From: Meghimatium bilineatum
Lineage: Eukaryota; Mollusca; Gastropoda; Stylommatophora; Philomycidae
Length of the DNA stretch: 64,000 nucleotides
Assembly: GCA_034231615.1 (NCBI GenBank)
Contig: CM067309.1
Span: 39,339,627-39,403,626, forward strand
Direction: 5' to 3'
Of the stretch, positions 10,731 to 23,134 are shown in pieces; position 1 is the stretch's first letter, and each line of letters begins with the position of its first letter. The notes beneath the pieces were generated by a model that did no database searches, was not told the origin of the DNA, and saw only the letters and a list, made by a program, of their open reading frames with translations. Position numbers and translations under genes: made by a program.

Positions 10731-11770
10731 TCTGATGGTTGGCACATTTATTAGTCAGCCCATCCGATAGCCGATAACAAGTGGTCAACTGTAATATGGT
10801 AGTTCCTCTGTTGGGCAGCATACATTGGTTTTAATTAATCTGGTAGTCAGTATTTTCCATGATCAGCTCAAATGATGGTCAGTATGCATATAGTAGCTGA
10901 TTGAGTGGACAGCATGCCCTGTAGGCATTTCATCTGGTGGTCAGCATTTCTTAAATGTTTAGTTCATCAGGTTATAATTTATATGATGGACAGTAAACAT
11001 ACTAACCATTTAGCTTTATTTAGTGGTCAGAAATCACAATATTTTTTAACCAATCTGGCACTCAACTCTTTTGAGGATAATCATGTTTTTAGGTAAGCTA
11101 AACCTGTTAGGTAATTTGATGGTTGGCACATGTTTTTTTGTTATCTCATCGTCAGCATGTCCTATGATTTTATCTGGTGGTCAGTATGGCCTCTGGTCAG
11201 CACATCTTTTATGGTCAACATTCCTTAGTGTTTTCTCATCTGGTTGTAAACATGCCCTATGGTCTGAAGTTTTAGCTCATCTGGTGACAAGCTCATCTGG
11301 TCAGCTCATCTGGTGACAAGAATGTCCTTTGGTCAGCTCATCTGGGTATCAAGATACCCTCTGATCAGCTCATCTGGTAACAAGCATGTTCTAGGTCAGC
11401 TCATCTGGTTATCAAAATGCACTCTGGTCAGCTCAGCTGGTGACAAGAATATCCTCTGGTCAGCTCATCTGGTAACAAGCATGTTCTAGGTCAGCTCATC
11501 TGGTTATCAAAATGCACTCTGGTCAGCTCAGCTGGTGACAAGAATATCCTCTGGTCAGCTCATCTGGTAACAAGCATGTTCTAGGTCAGCTCATCTGGTT
11601 ATAAAAATGCCCTCTGGTCAGCTCAGCTGGTGATAAGCATGGCCTAAGTCAGCTTATCTAGTTATCAGGTTGTCCTCTGGTCAGCTCATCAGGTAGTCAT
11701 TATACCCTACAATATTAGCTCATCCAGTGGTCAGCTCATTTTATGGTCAGCATGCCATATGTTTTTTTCA
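10730..11770. repeat. Degenerate minisatellite, about 31/62-bp units
   Basis: Recurring ggtcagctcatctggt with caagcatgttcta or caagaatatcctc. Higher-order 62-bp and larger periods are clearest at 11290-11640. The edges are strongly eroded. Confidence 0.85.
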
Positions 11771-11894
11771 TCTGATCGATTCTAACCTCAAATGTGTCTA
11801 GGCCTATATATAGACCATGTTTATCTACTGTACATTGACCAGTGTCAGTAAGCTTGTCCATGTTGTAACTCTAGTTCTCTGTCCAAGGTTGGAT

Positions 11895-12088
11895 GTGATC
11901 CTCCCTCATATGATACTCTACTCCAGCCGGTGTTGGATGGTGATACCTCTCATATGATACTCTACTCCAGCCGGTGTTGGATGGTGATACCTCTCATATG
12001 ATACTCTACTCCAGCCAATGTTGGATGGTGATACCTCTCATATGATACTCTACTCCAGCCAGTGTTGGATGGTGATACCTCTCATAGC
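11895..12088. repeat. Minisatellite, 44-bp unit, about 4 copies
   Basis: Unit ggtgatacctctcatatgat plus actctactccagccggtgttggat, nearly identical copies. Confidence 0.93.
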
Positions 12089-12204
12089 GTAACTTCCATT
12101 TTACTTTATTGTGACATCACTACCTCCTCCCATTTATTTTGCCCTCTTTATTTTAAAAAAAATATTTAGGCACATGCTTCCTCTTAATTTTCCACACATT
12201 TGAA

Positions 12205-12990
12205 GAACTGTAAGTTTGTGTTGTGAGTATAGAACATTGTTTAAGCACAATTGAAATGCATGAATATTGACAATTGTTTGAAGAATTCTAACTTTAGTAT
12301 TGAACATTGTTTGCAGTACTTGTTGTGAATATAGACACTGGAGCACAAAAACAATCTTGTAAACATCGAACATTTTCTGAATACAATTGACTTGTGAATA
12401 CATACAACATTGTTAGGGTAACATTGAAGCTTGTTGTGAATGTAGAACATCGTGTTGTTGTGAATATAGAAAAAAGTATGAGTACAATTGTGTTGTGAAT
12501 ATAGAACATTGAATATAATTTAATTGTGAATATAGAACATTGAGTAGAATTTAATTGTGAATATAGAACATTGAGTAGAATTTAATTGTGAATATAGAAC
12601 ATTGAGACGCCCATGTGTTGCTATGTCCCGAAAGGGAAGCAAAACTGTTTACCTTCCACGCATGTCGTAAAAGGCGACTAAGGAGGTTATGGGATGGAGT
12701 TGGCTGTCCCATCCCATATAGGGTCAGTGACCCAAAGCCATGCTGAAGTTGGATGTGTCAGGCCGAAAGGCACAGATATCATAGTAATGCTGTAAACTAT
12801 GACACGACGCATTCCGTTCTCCGGACTACATTCTGCTAATCTGCAGGAGTTTGAGAACGAGCGCAGAAGAAGAACAGTGAGTAGAATTTAATTGTGAATA
12901 TAAAACATTGAATATAATTTAATTGTGAATATAGAACATTGAATCGAATTTAATTGTCAGTATACAATATTGTTTGGAGTAGAATTGAAA
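12205..12990. repeat. Degenerate 25-31 bp array split by SINE-B
   Basis: Recurring gtgaatatagaacattgag and agaatttaattgtgaatata. SINE-B at 12608-12873 separates the parts. Confidence 0.85.
12608..12873 (+). mobile_element. SINE-B copy
   Basis: Starts cgcccatgtgttgc and ends gcgcagaagaagaa. It carries catgtcgtaaaaggcgacta and tgctgaagttggatgtgtc. Imperfect flanking duplication (acattgag/acagtgag). Confidence 0.9.
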
Positions 12991-13630
12991 TTATTAGCAC
13001 CACTTAGAGGAAGCTTTACCTGAGCACAAGAAAATCATATTTTTACAAGCTATCTTTCCATCTTTAATTTTATTTGTGGCTGATGTAATAATTTGATCAG
13101 ACATAAATTAATATTTGTAACCATAACATTTTTGGGTACTTGGAAGAAATGTATATTCAAACCCTGGTTAGTTTTCCAGCTGGGTTTCCATACACAAAAA
13201 ATGTTGGTCACTCAATTAATGATATGGCAGAGTTTATTAGGAAGATCTTGTACAGTTTTCTTGATGGCAGTAAATAGTCAGTATTTATGTTCATGCCTAG
13301 TGTCTTATGAGATTGGCTGCCAACCATGAAATGTCTTTGTTGATAGTAATGACTGTGTCTAATTGTCAACATGTAAAATACTGTGGCCACATACATTGGC
13401 ACATGTATGATTGCAGCAGGTGTCAGTGTGTCTTGTTTATGTTGACTATTTTGTTCCTTGGAGACCTCCAACATGTTTTAATGGTTTGGGTGCATATTTC
13501 TTGAATGTGTTTTATGTCATCTTAATTTTAATATGTTTCAAGATTTTGTTATAAAACTTGAGCATATCATAAATAAAACAGTAGAGTTGACGTTTGTGAT
13601 TGTCTTCGTCATGATACCTACATTGGCAAA
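12991..13630. other. AT-rich intergenic sequence
   Basis: No gene, tandem array or element recognised; open frames here are short and lack motifs. Confidence 0.45.
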
Positions 13631-13932
13631 AAAAGTCAAGCATGTTTGACTGTGGTTAGCTTTCAGGTTGGTGTACAGTACGTGAACCAGCTCTCTTGTA
13701 TGGCAACTATCAATCTGGCTGCAGAGGTTCAGTAGAAGTGGTCAAACACTGAATGTATTAGTTTTCATGCTGAAGCCAGATCTGCTGGATTATTGGTGCA
13801 AATAAAACAGTGACACTACACCTTTCCATTCCCTGGACTACATCCTGCTTGAAATCCAGAAGAACCATTGTCCTGCTGCAAGAGAGATCTTCAAGTAGGT
13901 GTTTGAGAACGAACCAAAGAAACGACAACAAA
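13630..13932 (+). mobile_element. Repeat F joined to SINE-A
   Basis: 13630-13785 matches repeat F at 2060. 13768-13932 is SINE-A (aaataaaacagtgacac, ctggactacatcctgctt, ttgtcctgctgcaagagaga, tttgagaacgaac). The direct junction suggests one longer element. Confidence 0.65.
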
Positions 13933-14408
13933 GCAAAGCACATATTTATCAAAGTGATTTATGTCATTTAAGTGCATTTATATCATTTATGGAAACCCAG
14001 TTGAAACACTTTCTATGTTTTGCATACAGATTCCTTACAAGTACCCATGTTTGATATACCAAACTATTCAGCAATGAATAATTCACTTTGCTCACAGATG
14101 AAAAATAATAATATATTCACAGAAATTTTGTGTATTATATATATATATATATATTGTTCTGGTGAGTAATTTGAATTTTTAGTGTTTAAGAAATGGTAAT
14201 AAATATATTACTTAGATCATGTTTGAAATGAATCTCAGACTTCTGCAGTTCTACAATTGCAATCCATTAACACTGTATTTATATTTACATAATCCAGGAC
14301 AGTAACAATAGCTGCGTGATCTCTGTGGATTACGGGCTCCAAAAAGGGGGGGGGGGAGGTAAATAATAGCAACATGGATTTATAATACATGTCACAGAAG
14401 GTGACTTA

Positions 14409-15761
14409 CGAGGCGTGTTCAAATGAAAACGGGACTTGTGGATTTATTTAAAAAGTATCATACGCAATTTAATATTTTCAACGGAATTGAACAAAGCAAC
14501 CACTTGTGAATAAGAATGCACCTGGGTTCATCAGAAAAAATCTCCGTATGCATTTAGGCAAGCATCCCACTGTTTAGGTAGACGTCGAATGCCGTCCGAG
14601 AAAAAGTTGCGTGGCTGTTCTCTGAACCATGTGGTCACCGCTGTCTTCACGTCTGCGTCGCTGTTGAATCGCTGTCCCTTTAGTGCTTTCTTCAACGGTC
14701 CGAACAAATGGAAATCACACGGGGATAAATCGGGACTATAGGCTGGGTGATGAAGAACTTCCCAATTCTTCTTTGCCAATGTTTCCTGCACAATTTTTGC
14801 GACGTGCGGACGAGCGTTGTCGTGGAGAAGAATCACACCTTGAGAAAGTCTGCCTGGTCGCTTAGCCTTGATGGCCTTATGCAGCTTGTCTAAAGTGTCT
14901 TTATAATGGGCGGCATTGATGTTGACACCAGGTTCCTTAAAATCAGTCAACAAAAGCCCTTCATGGTTTTTGAAAAAATGCAGTCACCATAACCTTCCCA
15001 GCAGAAACCTGTGTCTTTAATTTTTTGGGGTTTTGGTGAACCTGGATGTTTCCATTGCATGCTGTCAATTTTGCTGCTCGGTTCATAGTGGTGGCACCAC
15101 GATTCATCACCTGCCACAATGCTCAACAGAAATGCATCACCCTCTGCCCTGTAACGCATCAGGTGGTTCAAACTCCACCCCATCCGTTCTTCCTTATGGT
15201 GGTCAGTCAACATCCGTGGGACCCACTGTGAACACACCTTCCGATAGTTCAATTTCTTCCGAACAACCATGTGGGCTGTCCCAATTGACATATGGAATTC
15301 TTCTGCAAGCGAACGAATGCTCCGACGACGGTCAGTCAGTACTGCTTTATCAAGCACGGCTATGGCTTCTTCTGTTGCAACAATATGCGCCTGACCTGGC
15401 CGTGCAAGATCTGCCGTTAACTCACGTCCGTCTTTAAACATACGCACCCACTCCATCACTCTGGTCCTCGACAAACATTTGTCACCATATGCTGCCTTCA
15501 TTCTCCGATGAATGTCTACTGCTTGACATCCTTCAAATGAAAGAAACTGGATCACAGCACGCTGATTCACTTTGGACGGGTTCGGAATCACACCCGCCAT
15601 ATTGTTAACAGTCTTCTGCAGCACATATGCATGCTGGGAAGATGAACACGTGACCGTATGTAAATTATTGGATACTCATTACTAGTGCAAAATGTCATCA
15701 ATATCAGTGCGCTCTATCACGCGTGGTGTAACAAGTCCCGTTTTCATTTGAACACGCCTCG
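14409..15761 (-). mobile_element. mariner transposon, 1353 bp
   Basis: Perfect 31-bp terminal inverted repeats (14409-14439 and 15731-15761) begin CGAGGCGTGTTCAAATG, and TA target duplications sit at 14407-14408 and 15762-15763. The length and the internal D,D34D transposase are typical of mariner elements. The perfect repeats against a broken transposase suggest a fairly recent insertion, or movement in trans. Confidence 0.97.
14531..15600 (-). pseudogene. mariner transposase, frameshifted
   Basis: The likely start is MAGVIPNPSK at 15600. An N-terminal helix-turn-helix region (VIQFLSFEGCQAVDIHRRM, later ELTADLARPGQ) precedes the catalytic domain. The catalytic motifs are AGDESW, LLHDNARPH and YSPDLSPCDFHLF, with exactly 34 residues between the second and third Asp, the D,D34D signature. 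The frame breaks twice near 14950-15035, around an A-run before KTQ and near the F-F codons. The protein is thus read as two pieces (about 225 and 140 residues). Otherwise the length, about 350 codons, is normal. It resembles the SETMAR-type transposase family; subfamily not assigned. Confidence 0.93.
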
Positions 15762-16124
15762 TAGAATGTTAAGAGACATGGTTTGCTATCCCACAGAAAG
15801 TCAGAGACCCAAAGCTATGCTGAAGTCAGATATATAGAAGTCACGTTGACATTGTCAGGTAAAAAATACACATATCAGAGCCAAGCTGTAAACCATGTCA
15901 CAACTCATTCCATTCTCTGGATTACATCCTGCTAATCTGCAGGAGTTTGAGAGTGAATGAAGAAGACTGTTTGACATAAGGTTAGCTTCCCCCATCCCAT
16001 ACAGCAGGGCTGTTTAACTTGTGGTCTACATCTAGCATTATATTTTATATAGAGTATATTGTGTGACCAACGACAGCTTATCAAATATTTAGTGTCATTG
16101 AGAAATCCATGCAAAAAACAACTG

Positions 16125-16310
16125 GAGAGCAGTTGGGGTTTATGGGGCGGGAGTTGACTGCCCTATTCAATAGAAAATAAAGTGACTCAAAAACCATGCT
16201 AATATCGGTTATGTCAGGTCAAAAGGTGCAGATATTGCAGCCAAGTTCTCAACCTTGACACATCACATTTCATTCTCCAGTTTGAGAACCAAAAGAAAAT
16301 GAAGAACAAT
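16125..16310 (+). mobile_element. SINE-B copy, 5'-truncated
   Basis: Contains tatggggcgggagttgactg, ctaatatcggttatgtcagg and aaaaggtgcagatattgcag, ending in degraded tail agaaaatgaagaac. Confidence 0.7.
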
Positions 16311-16364
16311 ATTTAAAGGACAGTCGTTATTTATTGTAAATAGAGAACATTTTATGAAGTATAT

Positions 16365-16860
16365 TTCTAACCTGTTGTGAATGTAGAATATTTTTACCAT
16401 ATTTGTTGGGAATATGAAATATTTTTGAAGTATATAATTCTAACATGCTGTGCATGTAGAACATTTTTTGACTACAATCCTAACTTGTTGTGCATGTAGA
16501 ACATTTTTTTGACTACAATCCTAACTTGTGCATGTAGAACATTTTTTGACTACAATCCTAACTTGTGCATGTAGAACATTTTTTGACTACAATCCTAACT
16601 TGTTGTGAATGTAGAACATTTTTTGACTACAATCCTAACTTGTTGTGAATGTAGAACATTTTTTGACTACAATCCTAACTTGTTGTGAATGTAGAACATT
16701 TTTTGACTACAATCCTAACTTGTTGTGCATGTAGAACATTTTTTTATTACAATCCTAACTTGTTGTGCATGTAGAACATTTTTTGACTACAATCCTAACT
16801 TGTTGTGCATGTAGAACATTTTTTGACTACAATCCTAACTTGTTGTGAATGTACATTATT
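16365..16860. repeat. Minisatellite, 40-bp unit, about 12 copies
   Basis: Unit tagaacattttttgactaca plus atcctaacttgttgtgcatg. Two subtypes, gcatg and gaatg, occur in blocks; 35-bp deletion variants are present. Confidence 0.94.
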
Positions 16861-16869
16861 TGATGTACA

Positions 16870-17525
16870 GTTTTATCTTGTAATTAATGTTTCCTCTGGA
16901 CTAGTGCTTCATTTTACTGATAAATGTCAACCTACCTACTGTATATATGTATAGGTGTGTTTGTGTGCCTGCACTGCGTGTGCAAGAGTATGTTTGCATA
17001 TAGAAAAATTGGCTGTCTTCCTGGAATTTTAATCAAAATCATTGCTCATGCAATACATATATTATAAATATATTTGATTGTTTGTCAGGAAGAGTGTATG
17101 GTCACTGGTAGATGTAGAATATTGTTATATAATAGGGAGCCACAGAGAATACAAAGTTTTCACAAAATGTATTAAATGACATGAAGAAATACTGTATACA
17201 CTCATTCTATAGCGTTAAGCCGACTCGACTGCAAGCACTGACACACATACACACCACCACCCCCCAATGTGCAATGTGATTGTCACATTCAGCTTGATGT
17301 TACATGGTGTATGTTACATGGTGTTCGTCACATTTACCTTAATGTTAACTAGAGGTATAGCTAAGGAAATGTATCACCGACAACGCTAGTGAATGTAGCA
17401 CCAACAATGCTAGTGAAAGATATATTTTTTTTAAATCTTTTTTTTTTTTTACATGAAACATTTTGTATACTTTTATGCAGACACCCACATGGATTTTTTC
17501 ACATGCGAAGAAAGTTATAGATTGC
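16870..17525. other. Unique intergenic sequence
   Basis: AT-rich with two eroded units of the following 30-bp array near 17281-17340. No gene seen. Confidence 0.45.
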
Positions 17526-17763
17526 TAGATGACAGTCACATTTAGCTTGATGTTACAAAGTTATGTCACATTCAGCTTGATGTTACAAAGTTATGTCACA
17601 TTCAGCTTGATGTTACAAAGTTATGTCACATTCAGCTTGATGTTACAAAGTTATGTCACATTCAGCTTGATGTTACAAAGTTATGTCACATTCAGCTTGA
17701 TGTTACAAAGTTATGTCACATTCAGCTTGATGTTACAAAGTTATGTCACATTCAGCTTGATTT
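17525..17763. repeat. Minisatellite, 30-bp unit, about 8 copies
   Basis: Unit gtcacattcagcttgatgtt plus acaaagttat, essentially identical copies. The open frame across it exists only because 30 is divisible by 3. Confidence 0.95.
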
Positions 17764-18090
17764 GAAGCTAGGTGTAAACTACGGGTGGAGATATGTCCTG
17801 TTAATTACCTGCCTTCTAGTCTATAACTAATTAGTGAAAGTAAGCTGTGCTATGAACTGGCGTCAGAAGCACATGGTTTCCTATAAGTGCTTAGCTGACA
17901 CATCTGACTTCAGCATGTAGAAACTACCTAACTAACGTCACTTTCAGCACTCATTCGGTAGCGATGCCATTTCTTGACCTACCCATAGCATGAAATATGT
18001 ACCTATTTCCTGGTGGCTGTGTGGAATACAAGTTATTTTTCTTGAAAATCATGATTAGTGAATTAATTTGAAACTTAGATCATGTGATTG

Positions 18091-19832
18091 GTGAGCGAGT
18101 GGATTAGACACTACACTGCCTGTTTTGATACAGCTGTTCCCTGATTGTGACTGAGTGGATTAGACACTACACTACCTGTTTTGATACAGCTGTTCCCTGA
18201 TTGTGACTGAGTGGATTAGACACTACACTGCCTGTTTTGATACAGCTGTTCCCTGATTGTGACTGAGTGGATTAGACACTACACTACCTGTTTTGATACA
18301 GCTGTTCCCTGATTGTGACTGAGTGGATTAGACACTACACTGCCTGTTTTGATACAGCTGTTCCCTGATTGTGACTGAGTGGATTAGACACTACACTGCC
18401 TGTTTTGATACAGCTGTTCCCTGATTGTGACTGAGTGGATTAGACACTACACTACCTGTTTTGATACAGCTGTTCCCTGATTGTGACTGAGTGGATTAGA
18501 CACTACACTGCCTGTTTTGATACAGCTGTTCCCTGATTGTGACTGAGTGGATTAGACACTACACTGCCTGTTTTGATACAGCTGTTCCCTGATTGTGACT
18601 GAGTGGATTAGACACTACACTACCTGTTTTGATACAGCTGTTCCCTGATTGTGACTGAGTGGATTAGACACTACACTACCTGTTTTGATACAGCTGTTCC
18701 CTGATTGTGACTGAGTGGATTAGACACTACACTACCTGTTTTGATACAGCTGTTCCCTGATTGTGACTGAGTGGATTAGACACTACACTACCTGTTTTGA
18801 TACAGCTGTTCCCTGATTGTGACTGAGTGGATTAGACACTACACTACCTGTTTTGATACAGCTGTTCCCTGATTGTGACTGAGTGGATTAGACACTACAC
18901 TACCTGTTTTGATACAGCTGTTCCCTGATTGTGACTGAGTGGATTAGACACTACACTGCCTGTTTTGATACAGCTGTTCCCTGATTGTGACTGAGTGGAT
19001 TAGACACTACACTACCTGTTTTGATACAGCTGTTCCCTGATTGTGACTGAGTGGATTAGACACTACACTACCTGTTTTGATACAGCTGTTCCCTGATTGT
19101 GACTGAGTGGATTAGACACTACACTACCTGTTTTGATACAGCTGTTCCCTGATTGTGACTGAGTGGATTAGACACTACACTACCTGTTTTGATACAGCTG
19201 TTCCCTGATTGTGACTGAGTGGATTAGACACTACACTACCTGTTTTGATACAGCTGTTCCCTGATTGTGACTGAGTGGATTAGACACTACACTACCTGTT
19301 TTGATACAGCTGTTCCCTGATTGTGACTGAGTGGATTAGACACTACACTACCTGTTTTGATACAGCTGTTCCCTGATTGTGACTGAGTGGATTAGACACT
19401 ACACTACCTGTTTTGATACAGCTGTTCCCTGATTGTGACTGAGTGGATTAGACACTACACTACCTGTTTTGATACAGCTGTTCCCTGATTGTGACTGAGT
19501 GGATTAGACACTACACTACCTGTTTTGATACAACTGTTCCCTGATTGTGACTGAGTGGATTAGACACTACACTACCTGTTTTGATACAGCTGTTCCCTGA
19601 TTGTGACTGAGTGGATTAGACACTACACTACCTGTTTTGATACAGCTGTTCCCTGATTGTGACTGAGTGGATTAGACACTACACTGCCTGTTTTGATACA
19701 GCTGTTCCCTGATTGTGACTGAGTGGATTAGACACTACACTACCTGTTTTGATACAGCTGTTCCCTGATTGTGACTGAGTGGATTAGACACTACACTGCC
19801 TGTTTTGATACAGCTGTTCCCTGATTGTGACT
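18091..19832. repeat. Minisatellite, 56-bp unit, 31 copies
   Basis: Unit gtgactgagtggattagaca, ctacactRcctgttttgata, cagctgttccctgatt. Copies are nearly identical apart from one A/G dimorphism at unit base 28. G occurs in copies 1, 3, 5, 6, 8, 9, 16, 29 and 31; A in the rest. A single further change (caactg) is in copy 26. It is intergenic between SARM1 and the GPCR. Confidence 0.97.
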
Positions 19833-20430
19833 ATACTATCTAACAGTTGATATTGCTCACCCATGACATTTGTACACTTTTTTTATTGGCATGTTACCGT
19901 TGTCTGTTTGTAATGTCATTATTTGATATACGTTTATGTGATAACTATTTGTCAACAAATTTCTAACATTGTTTGTTTATATTTATATTGCCATGTGTCT
20001 ACCATATTGTATTTTTTCTCCCTCATCATTTCAAGAGTGAATTTAACTCCAGAATCTGCATTGTGAAAAGTCCGCATTGACTTTTATTTTATTGAGAATA
20101 TTTCTCGAGTATTGAAATCCCAGGAATTGCAAGTGATGAAGTCTCTTTTTTTTTGGAGGGGGGCGGGGGAGGGGGTATGTCTCCTTGACAGTGGTTAAGC
20201 TGTTCGCTTTGTGTTCAAGAGGTTGAGGTACATATGAGATAACATGAGTACAAAGAAGTCCATCCTCTTCACCATTTCAACCTTTTCGAAGCTCTTGTTC
20301 TGATGTGCAAGGGTGGGAATAGTGCTCTCCAGAGCTTTCTTTCATAACCAGAGGACTCTTTAATTCTCAGATGTATACCGGGTACAATGCTTTCACAAGA
20401 AGTTTTTTTATTTCTTTTTCTGTGTTTGTT
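19833..20430. other. Intergenic sequence with G-rich tract
   Basis: Mostly AT-rich. A G-rich run at about 20152-20176 (ggaggggggcgggggagggg) is the only notable feature. Confidence 0.5.
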
Positions 20431-20431
20431 T

Positions 20432-20612
20432 GTTCCTAAACTCCTGCAGGTTACTAGGATGTAGACTGGGAAACAAAATGCATTATCTCATGGTAAACAG
20501 CTTAGCTGCAATATCTGCACCTTTCTACCTGGCACATCCGACTTGAGAATGACTTCTAGCTGACTTCTACTTTTTGTGGGATAGGACAACCAATCACATC
20601 CCAAAACTCCTT
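20432..20612 (-). mobile_element. SINE-B copy, minus strand
   Basis: Reverse-complement landmarks: aaactcctgcaggttactag, cagcttagctgcaatatctg, cacatccgacttgagaatg and tgtgggataggacaacc. Confidence 0.75.
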
Positions 20613-21017
20613 TAATGACAATTCAAAGTGTTCTATGTGTGTGTTCTTTTTTTAAAAATCTGACAATACACTGGCAAAGGTCTCCTTCTTAGAGGGGAGG
20701 GGATGTGGGTAGTCAAGCAACCATTAGAAATACCAATATTGACTATTTCTGTGCTCATTTGCATAGGCAGTCATGGATCTCTACCACCATTGTTGCTGTC
20801 AGTTCATTCCACAGAAGAAGCTATATAACTGAGATCTCCTGCTATTACTGATCTAGGTAGTGGGTTAGTATGAGTAGATTAGATTGTCTCTGACAGGTCT
20901 GGACTAGTGGAGGCAGACACCCAGCACCTCTTGCACAATCTCCGCTAGTTATGGCTGTGCAATATTTGCAGAATATTTTCACACAGTTTCATTATGTTTA
21001 TCAATTAATTTTAATTA
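20613..21017. other. Intergenic, nothing recognised
   Basis: No coding motif, array or element seen. Confidence 0.4.
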
Positions 21018-21500
21018 CATTCTCAGTGGCAGTGTTACATTGTGTACTTGTGTACATTCTCAGTGGCAGTGTTACATTGTGTACTTGTGTACATTCTCAG
21101 TGGCAGTGTTACATTGTGTAATTTGGTACTTTTGCACATTCTCAGTGGCAGTGTTACATTGTGTACTTGTGTACATTCTCAGTGGCAGTGTTACATTGTG
21201 TACTTTGGTACTTGTGTACATTCTCAGTGGCAGTGTTACATCGTGTACTTGTGTACATTCTCAGTGGCAGTGTTACATTGTGTACTTGTGTACATTCTCA
21301 GTGGCGGTGTTACATTGTGTACTTGTGTACATCCTCAGTGGCAGTGTTACATTGTGTACTTGTGTACATTCTCAGTGGCAGTGTTTCATCGTGTACTTGT
21401 GTACATCCTCAGTTGCAGTGTTTCATCGTGTACTTGTGTACATCCTCAGTTGCAGTGTTACATTGTGTACTTGTATACATTCTCAGTGGAATTGTTACAT
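21018..21500. repeat. Minisatellite, 37-bp unit, about 12 copies
   Basis: Unit tacattctcagtggcagtgt plus tacattgtgtacttgtg. Because 37 is not divisible by 3, a frame passes through all three phases. All three plus frames stay open, giving long spurious Cys/Val-rich open frames. Confidence 0.95.
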
Positions 21501-21876
21501 CCTATTTGCCAGTGCTGTCACAAAAAAAAGTTACATTGGGAATCTTTGCCTGTGCCATTTTCTTTGTAATAAAATCAGTTGGGGCTTGAAAGAGGTTGCA
21601 AAGAATGGTAATGACCACCTGCCATGTAAAACACCATACACACCTGACATTGAGAACAGCACTAGAGCTGGAAGTAAAACACCATACACACCTGACATGG
21701 AGAACATGTGTGACAAATTGGTACTCCCTGGGGTTCAATCATCATCATTATGTGTCAGAAAGAGATCAAAACATAAAAGTCATAAAATATATATTTGTTC
21801 AGTTTTTGTTTAAGCACAATTTGTATTTATTTAATTTATTTTCAATCTACTTATATTTAAAACAGTCATTTGAACA

Positions 21877-22190
21877 CAGTTTTAGCTCTCATTACTTTAC
21901 ACATGTACAGTTTTAGCTCTCATTACTTTACACATGTACAGTTTTAGCTCTCATTACTTTACACATGCACAGTTTTAGCTCTCATTACTTTACACATGCA
22001 CAGTTTTAGCTCTCATTACTTTACACATGCACAGTTTTAGCTCTCATTACTTTACACATGTACAGTTTTAGCTCTCATTACTTTACACATGCACAGTGTT
22101 AGCTCTCATTACTTGACACATGCACAGTTTTAGCTCTCATTACTTTACACATGTGCAGTTTTAGCTCTCATTACTTTATACATGGTCAGT
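21877..22190. repeat. Minisatellite, 31-bp unit, about 10 copies
   Basis: Unit ttacacatgcacagttttag plus ctctcattact, with atgtaca/atgcaca subtypes. Confidence 0.95.
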
Positions 22191-22574
22191 GACATCTTGT
22201 CATAATTCTTACGACATGTACAATGTTTTCATATTTTTGTTTATTTATAGGCACAATTTATTAGTGCTTTTTTTTCAGTGATTGACAATCATTGAATCTG
22301 TGATTTTGTGAGCTTACACTTGTACCATTTGTGTATTAACTGACTTGTTGTGCTGGGACACTGGTCAAGTTGTGATACCCTATTAAAAACACATCTCCAG
22401 TTACATACACACACTTTCTTAAGTAATGTTTTATTTTATGACAAGATCCAAAGACAATATGACAATATGAATAGATGTGACAGGGGTTACGATCCATGTT
22501 TTGATAGTAAATAAGCATTGCTGCACAGTATAAGAAATGTTATGTACCCTTGAAGACACATTCAAAGAAGTTAA

Positions 22575-22951
22575 CCCCTTAGCGCCGCCGAAGAAGAAGG
22601 ATGTGTCGGGCCATTGGCACAGATCAAACGGCGACACAACGCATGTCCATTCTCTGGACTACATCCTGCTGGAAATCTAGCAGGACCATGGTCCTACTAC
22701 AAGGGCTATCCAGTGGGAGTTTGAAAATGAAAGCTGAAGAAGAAGAACCCCTTAGCTGCGGAGGTATTCTTAAGGATACAATGAAAAACCACAGCCATTT
22801 TGCAGAGATCTTTCTCTTCTTAGTTTTCCGGGGGAAATATATGTCTGGAAGCTTATAAAACATCCAGAGGAATTGTTTCCCTGGGAAACTTAGAAGCAAA
22901 ATGGAGACAACCCCTCATTGTATCCTTAGGGATACCCCCAGAGCTAAGGGG
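22575..22951. mobile_element. piggyBac-like MITE carrying a SINE-A
   Basis: TTAA duplications sit at 22571-22574 and 22952-22955. The ends are inverted: left ccccttagc (SINE) tgcggaggtatt, and right, read inward, ccccttagctctgggggtat. Similarity extends to about 40 bp including aaggatacaatga. TTAA targets with CCC-starting ends are the piggyBac signature. Without the SINE it is about 200 bp. Confidence 0.82.
22584..22745 (+). mobile_element. SINE-A copy with 11-bp duplication
   Basis: Flanked by aaccccttagc at 22573-22583 and 22746-22756. It starts gccgccgaagaagaaggatg and ends gctgaagaagaag. Confidence 0.93.
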
Positions 22952-23134
22952 TTAATTAGAAAAGATAGCTCTTAACATGCATCAGAAAAGACAGTCCACA
23001 TTTTGTGGGCACGTCATGAGAAGAAGATAGATGGAACATGTTGTGACAACAGACAAGTTGATGAGCAGGTGGAGTATCATTGTGTACCAGTGTTTGTCAA
23101 AAAACCTGTTCATGTTGTCGTGTTATTGTTGCAG

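Larger units (their letters stand above)
14326..15965 (+). mobile_element. SINE-B copy interrupted by mariner
   Basis: The 5' part is 14326-14408 (gggggaggtaaataatagc, gtcacagaaggtgactta). The 3' part is 15762-15965 (atgctgaagtcaga, tctgcaggagtttgag). The mariner lies between them at a duplicated TA. Confidence 0.8.

Noticed and set aside
18091..19832. CRISPR-like direct repeats
   Set aside because: Units are contiguous with no unique spacers, and the genome is eukaryotic.
21040..21813. 257-residue Cys-rich frame
   Set aside because: 37-bp array open in all phases; the tail is unique non-coding sequence.
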